Source: Pseudomonadota bacterium
GTDB taxonomy: Bacteria > Pseudomonadota > Alphaproteobacteria > Rhizobiales > Beijerinckiaceae
Direction of reading: 5' to 3'
NCBI GenBank assembly: GCA_023423995.1
Contig: JAFAEL010000237.1
Location: 1 to 7,994, forward strand
Length of the DNA stretch: 7,994 nt
Shown here one piece after another: positions 5,786-7,994 of this stretch. Under the pieces are notes generated by a model. That model was given only the letters and a program-made list of their open reading frames with translations, was not told the origin of the DNA and did no database searches. Made by a program: the position numbers and the translations under genes. Every line of letters starts with the position of its first letter. The first letter of the stretch is position 1.

Positions 5786-6777
5786 GGGACATACCTCGCC
5801 TGGCGGAACCAGCCGATCGCGTCGACGAGGCCCTGGCGGTAAGGCCGCGAGACATAGCCGAGCTCACGCCGGGCCTTGCTGTCGTCGAAGAACATCTTGT
5901 ACGCCGCCATCCTCAAAGCATCGCGGCTCACGAAGGGCTCGCGGCCCGTGATCTGCGCGACCGCCTCCGCCCCGACCGCCAGCGGCCAGACCGCCAGCCG
6001 CGGGATGCGCAGGCTCGGCGGGCGTCGGCCGACGATCTCCGCGATATCGGCCAGCATGCGGGACAGCAAGACGTTCTCGCCGCCGAGAATGTAGCGCTCG
6101 CCGATACGGCCGTGGCGGAGCGCAAGCAGGTGGCCGGCCGCCACGTCGTCCACATGCGCGAGATTGAGGCCGGTATCGACGAAGCCGGGCATCTTGCCCG
6201 ATGCGGCCTCCACGATGATGCGACCGGTCGGCGTCGGCTTCACGTCCCGTGGCCCGATGGGCGTCGATGGGTTCACGATGACGGCCGGCAGCCCATCGCG
6301 CTCGACCATGTGCTCCACCGCCCGTTCAGCGAGGACCTTGGAGCGCTTGTAGATGCCGATGGCGGTCTCTGGGGTGAGCGGGCGAGTCTCGTCGTGACCC
6401 GGCGTGATCGTGGCGACGCTCGAGGTGTAGACGACCCGTTCCACGCCCTGCTCCAGCGCGGCCCGCATGATGTTCCGGCTGCCCTCGACATTGGCGTCGA
6501 TGAGGTCCTGCGGGCGCTTGGCCCATAGCCGGTAATCGGCGGCAGCATGGACGAGATAGCGGGCGCCCTTCAGGGCCGGCCCGAGCGTCTCGGGCTTCGT
6601 GAGGTCGCCGGTGACGACCTCGTCCTCCTCCGACAGGTTGGTGCGGGGCGAGGTGCCGCGCACCATGACCCGCACGCTGAAGCCCGCGTCACGGAAGACG
6701 TTGGCGATCGCCGAGCCGAGGAAGCCGGAGGCACCGGTTACCAGGACGCGATCGCGCTCTCCGGCCACCCCAGCCAT
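5782..6777 (-). CDS. hpnA: HpnA, hopanoid-associated NAD(P)-dependent sugar epimerase-like SDR
   Basis: This 331-residue protein is an extended short-chain dehydrogenase/reductase of the NAD-dependent epimerase/dihydroflavonol-reductase type, the usual HpnA of hopanoid clusters. Visible features are the nucleotide-binding VTGASGFLGSAI (13-24, the GxxGxxG glycines being 15, 18 and 21), GDLT (57-60), VHAAADYRLW (76-85), YTSSVATI (117-124) with the active-site Ser, the catalytic YKRSK (Tyr143, Lys147) and NPSTPIGPRDVKPTPTG (169-185). Its exact reaction is not established; side-chain tailoring of hopanoids is inferred only from conserved linkage. The ATG at 6777-6775 lies 16 bp after the dxs stop with GAGGG just 3 nt upstream; a GTG at codon 4 (6768-6766) would have a 12 nt spacer, so the start could be either. 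The stop overlaps the hpnC GTG by 4 bp. Confidence 0.93.
   Translation of the reverse strand: MAGVAGERDRVLVTGASGFLGSAIANVFRDAGFSVRVMVRGTSPRTNLSEEDEVVTGDLTKPETLGPALKGARYLVHAAADYRLWAKRPQDLIDANVEGSRNIMRAALEQGVERVVYTSSVATITPGHDETRPLTPETAIGIYKRSKVLAERAVEHMVERDGLPAVIVNPSTPIGPRDVKPTPTGRIIVEAASGKMPGFVDTGLNLAHVDDVAAGHLLALRHGRIGERYILGGENVLLSRMLADIAEIVGRRPPSLRIPRLAVWPLAVGAEAVAQITGREPFVSRDALRMAAYKMFFDDSKARRELGYVSRPYRQGLVDAIGWFRQARYVP
5793..5797 (-). promoter_or_regulatory. Ribosome binding site of hpnC
   Basis: Minus-strand GAGGT lies 7 nt before the GTG at 5785-5783. This is the best-spaced Shine-Dalgarno match in the operon. It lies inside the last codons of hpnA and supports the GTG start that overlaps the hpnA stop. 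Confidence 0.65.
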
Positions 6778-6780
6778 GCA

Positions 6781-6785
6781 CCCTC
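6781..6785 (-). promoter_or_regulatory. Probable ribosome binding site of hpnA
   Basis: Minus-strand GAGGG lies in the 16 bp between the dxs stop and the hpnA ATG. Its spacer to the ATG at 6777 is only 3 nt, shorter than usual, and is 12 nt to the GTG at codon 4. The exact start is therefore open by three codons. Confidence 0.45.
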
Positions 6786-6793
6786 GATCCGGC

Positions 6794-7994
6794 TCAGGCG
6801 CGGGCCTTCAGGGCGGCAGCGTTGCGGCCCAGGATCTCGAACACCCGGCGGACGATCGACTGCGCGTCGAGACCGGCCTGCGCGTACATGCGGTCGGGTT
6901 TGTCGTGGTCGATGTAGATATCCGGCAGGACCATCGAGCGCACCTTCAGGCCACGGTCGAGCATGCCGCGGTCAGACAGAAGGTGAAGCACAAAGGAGCC
7001 GAAGCCGCCGATCGAGTTTTCCTCGATCGTGATCAGCACCTCGTGCTCGCGGGCCAGCCGCAGGATGAGGTCCTCGTCGAGCGGCTTGGCGAAGCGCGCA
7101 TCGGCAACAGTGGTCGACAGGCCGCGCGCCTCGAGCTCCTCGGCGGCCTTGAGGGCCTCGGCGAGCCGTGTGCCGAGCGACACGAGCGCAACGCGAGTGC
7201 CTTCCTTCACGATGCGGCCACGGCCGATCTCGAGCGGAATACCGCGCTCCGGCATCTCGATGCCGACACCCTCACCGCGCGGGAAGCGGAAGGCGATCGG
7301 GCCCTCGTCATAGGCGGCGGCAGTCGCGACCATGTGGACGAGCTCGGCTTCGTCGCCCGCCGCCATGATCACCATCTCCGGCAGGCAGCCGAGATAGGAA
7401 ATGTCGAAGGAGCCGGCATGGGTCGGGCCGTCCGCGCCGACGAGGCCGGCGCGGTCGAGCGCGAAGCGCACGGGCAGCTTCTGGATCGACACGTCGTGCA
7501 CGACCTGGTCGTAGGCGCGCTGCAGGAAGGTCGAGTAGATCGCGCAGAACGGCTTCAGGCCCTCGGTCGCCAGACCGGCCGCGAAGGTGACGGCGTGCTG
7601 CTCGGCGATGCCGACGTCGAAGGTGCGGCCGGGGAATTCCTTGCCGAAGAGGTCAAGGCCCGTGCCGGACGGCATGGCGGCCGTAATGGCGACGATCTTG
7701 TCGTCATGCCGGGCCTCCTTGGCGAGGCTCTCGGCGAAGACCTTCGTGTAAGACGGTGCGTTCGCCTTGGCCTTGGCCTGCGTCCCGGTCACGACATCGA
7801 AGGGGACGACGCCGTGGTACTTGTCGGCCGCGGCCTCCGCCGGGGCGTAGCCCTTGCCCTTCTGAGTCACGACGTGGACGAGGATCGGGCCGGTCTCCGC
7901 ATCGCGCACGTTCTTGAGCACGGGGAGAAGGTGATCGAGGTTGTGCCCGTCGATCGGCCCCACGTAGTAGAAGCCGAGTTCTTCGAACATCGTC
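6794..7994 (-). CDS. dxs: 1-deoxy-D-xylulose-5-phosphate synthase, C-terminal part (5' end outside window)
   Basis: DXS is a cytosolic thiamine-diphosphate enzyme that condenses pyruvate with glyceraldehyde 3-phosphate in the first step of the MEP isoprenoid pathway. About 399 C-terminal residues are present out of a usual 620-650, so roughly the N-terminal 240 lie beyond the right edge. The visible part begins at a [10 protein letters not shown] segment and continues into GPIDGHN. Counting from the Met at 7990, the pyrimidine-binding transketolase domain spans about 80-240 and includes the catalytic Glu130 in [13 protein letters not shown] and the [13 protein letters not shown] signature (179-191). 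A transketolase C-terminal domain follows, with [11 protein letters not shown]. That Met is internal and is not the true start. The TGA at 6796-6794 is 16 bp before hpnA. The placement suggests that precursor supply is co-transcribed with hopanoid synthesis, although dxs may also have its own promoter outside the window. Confidence 0.98.
   Translation of the reverse strand, partial: TMFEELGFYYVGPIDGHNLDHLLPVLKNVRDAETGPILVHVVTQKGKGYAPAEAAADKYHGVVPFDVVTGTQAKAKANAPSYTKVFAESLAKEARHDDKIVAITAAMPSGTGLDLFGKEFPGRTFDVGIAEQHAVTFAAGLATEGLKPFCAIYSTFLQRAYDQVVHDVSIQKLPVRFALDRAGLVGADGPTHAGSFDISYLGCLPEMVIMAAGDEAELVHMVATAAAYDEGPIAFRFPRGEGVGIEMPERGIPLEIGRGRIVKEGTRVALVSLGTRLAEALKAAEELEARGLSTTVADARFAKPLDEDLILRLAREHEVLITIEENSIGGFGSFVLHLLSDRGMLDRGLKVRSMVLPDIYIDHDKPDRMYAQAGLDAQSIVRRVFEILGRNAAALKARA

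Larger units (their letters stand above)
81..7994 (-). other. Hopanoid biosynthesis operon dxs-hpnA-hpnC-hpnD-hpnE-shc-hpnG
   Basis: Seven minus-strand genes follow each other with junctions of +16, -4, -4, +2, +2 and -4 bp, so they are very likely one transcript entering from the right of the window. Three junctions are start/stop overlaps: GTGA at 5785-5782, ATGA at 4910-4907 and GTGA at 824-821. Two have a 2-nt gap between stop and start, at 4072-4073 and 2795-2796. The order follows the pathway: isoprenoid supply, presqualene diphosphate and hydroxysqualene, squalene, hopene, then side-chain processing. The promoter is not in the window. Compared with the classical hpnA-hpnH order, hpnB is missing and hpnH does not follow hpnG within the window. 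Confidence 0.88.

Noticed and set aside
4673..5842. A 389-codon plus-strand open frame opposite hpnD and hpnC
   Set aside because: Arg/Ala-rich shadow with no family motif; the minus strand carries two well-supported genes here.
4911..5867. Upstream in-frame extension of hpnD that would give a 597-residue protein
   Set aside because: It is hpnC read out of frame, with no synthase motif in it; the HpnD fold begins at the ATG at 4910.
1..7994. Search for CRISPR arrays, tRNA/rRNA genes, insertion sequences, phage genes or toxin-antitoxin pairs
   Set aside because: No spaced direct repeats, RNA gene signatures, transposase motifs or unexplained gaps were visible; the window is filled by the hopanoid operon.

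Overview
The window is a GC-rich, gene-dense stretch from an alphaproteobacterium. Gene content and order suggest Hyphomicrobiales, with a Methylobacteriaceae-like member plausible but not proven. It is almost entirely a hopanoid (bacterial sterol-like lipid) biosynthesis operon on the minus strand.

Read from right to left (5'->3' on the minus strand), it holds: the 3' part of dxs (6794-7994, 5' end outside the window), hpnA (5782-6777), hpnC (4907-5785), hpnD (4074-4910), hpnE (2797-4071), shc/hpnF (821-2794) and hpnG (81-824). Gene junctions are 16 bp, -4, -4, 2, 2 and -4 bp, so there is no room for internal intergenic promoters or terminators and translation is probably coupled along the message. 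On the plus strand, bases 1-140 carry the last 45 codons of a convergent gene that I could not identify. Its end overlaps the end of hpnG by 60 bp.

The genes form a coherent pathway. DXS makes 1-deoxy-D-xylulose 5-phosphate at the head of the MEP isoprenoid route. HpnD and HpnC join and convert two farnesyl diphosphates via presqualene diphosphate to hydroxysqualene, and HpnE reduces this to squalene. Shc cyclises squalene to hopene/hopanol. HpnG acts later, on the adenosylhopane branch that leads to extended C35 hopanoids. HpnA is a hopanoid-associated SDR/sugar-epimerase-like protein of uncertain role. The radical-SAM gene hpnH, which makes the HpnG substrate, is not in the window. hpnB, found between hpnA and hpnC in some clusters, is absent.

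There is no intergenic stretch over 300 bases. I saw no RNA genes, mobile elements, CRISPR arrays or prophage. I found no convincing undescribed system. The least ordinary part is the left end, with its overlapping convergent 3' ends and two perfect GC-rich inverted repeats around the plus-strand stop codon.
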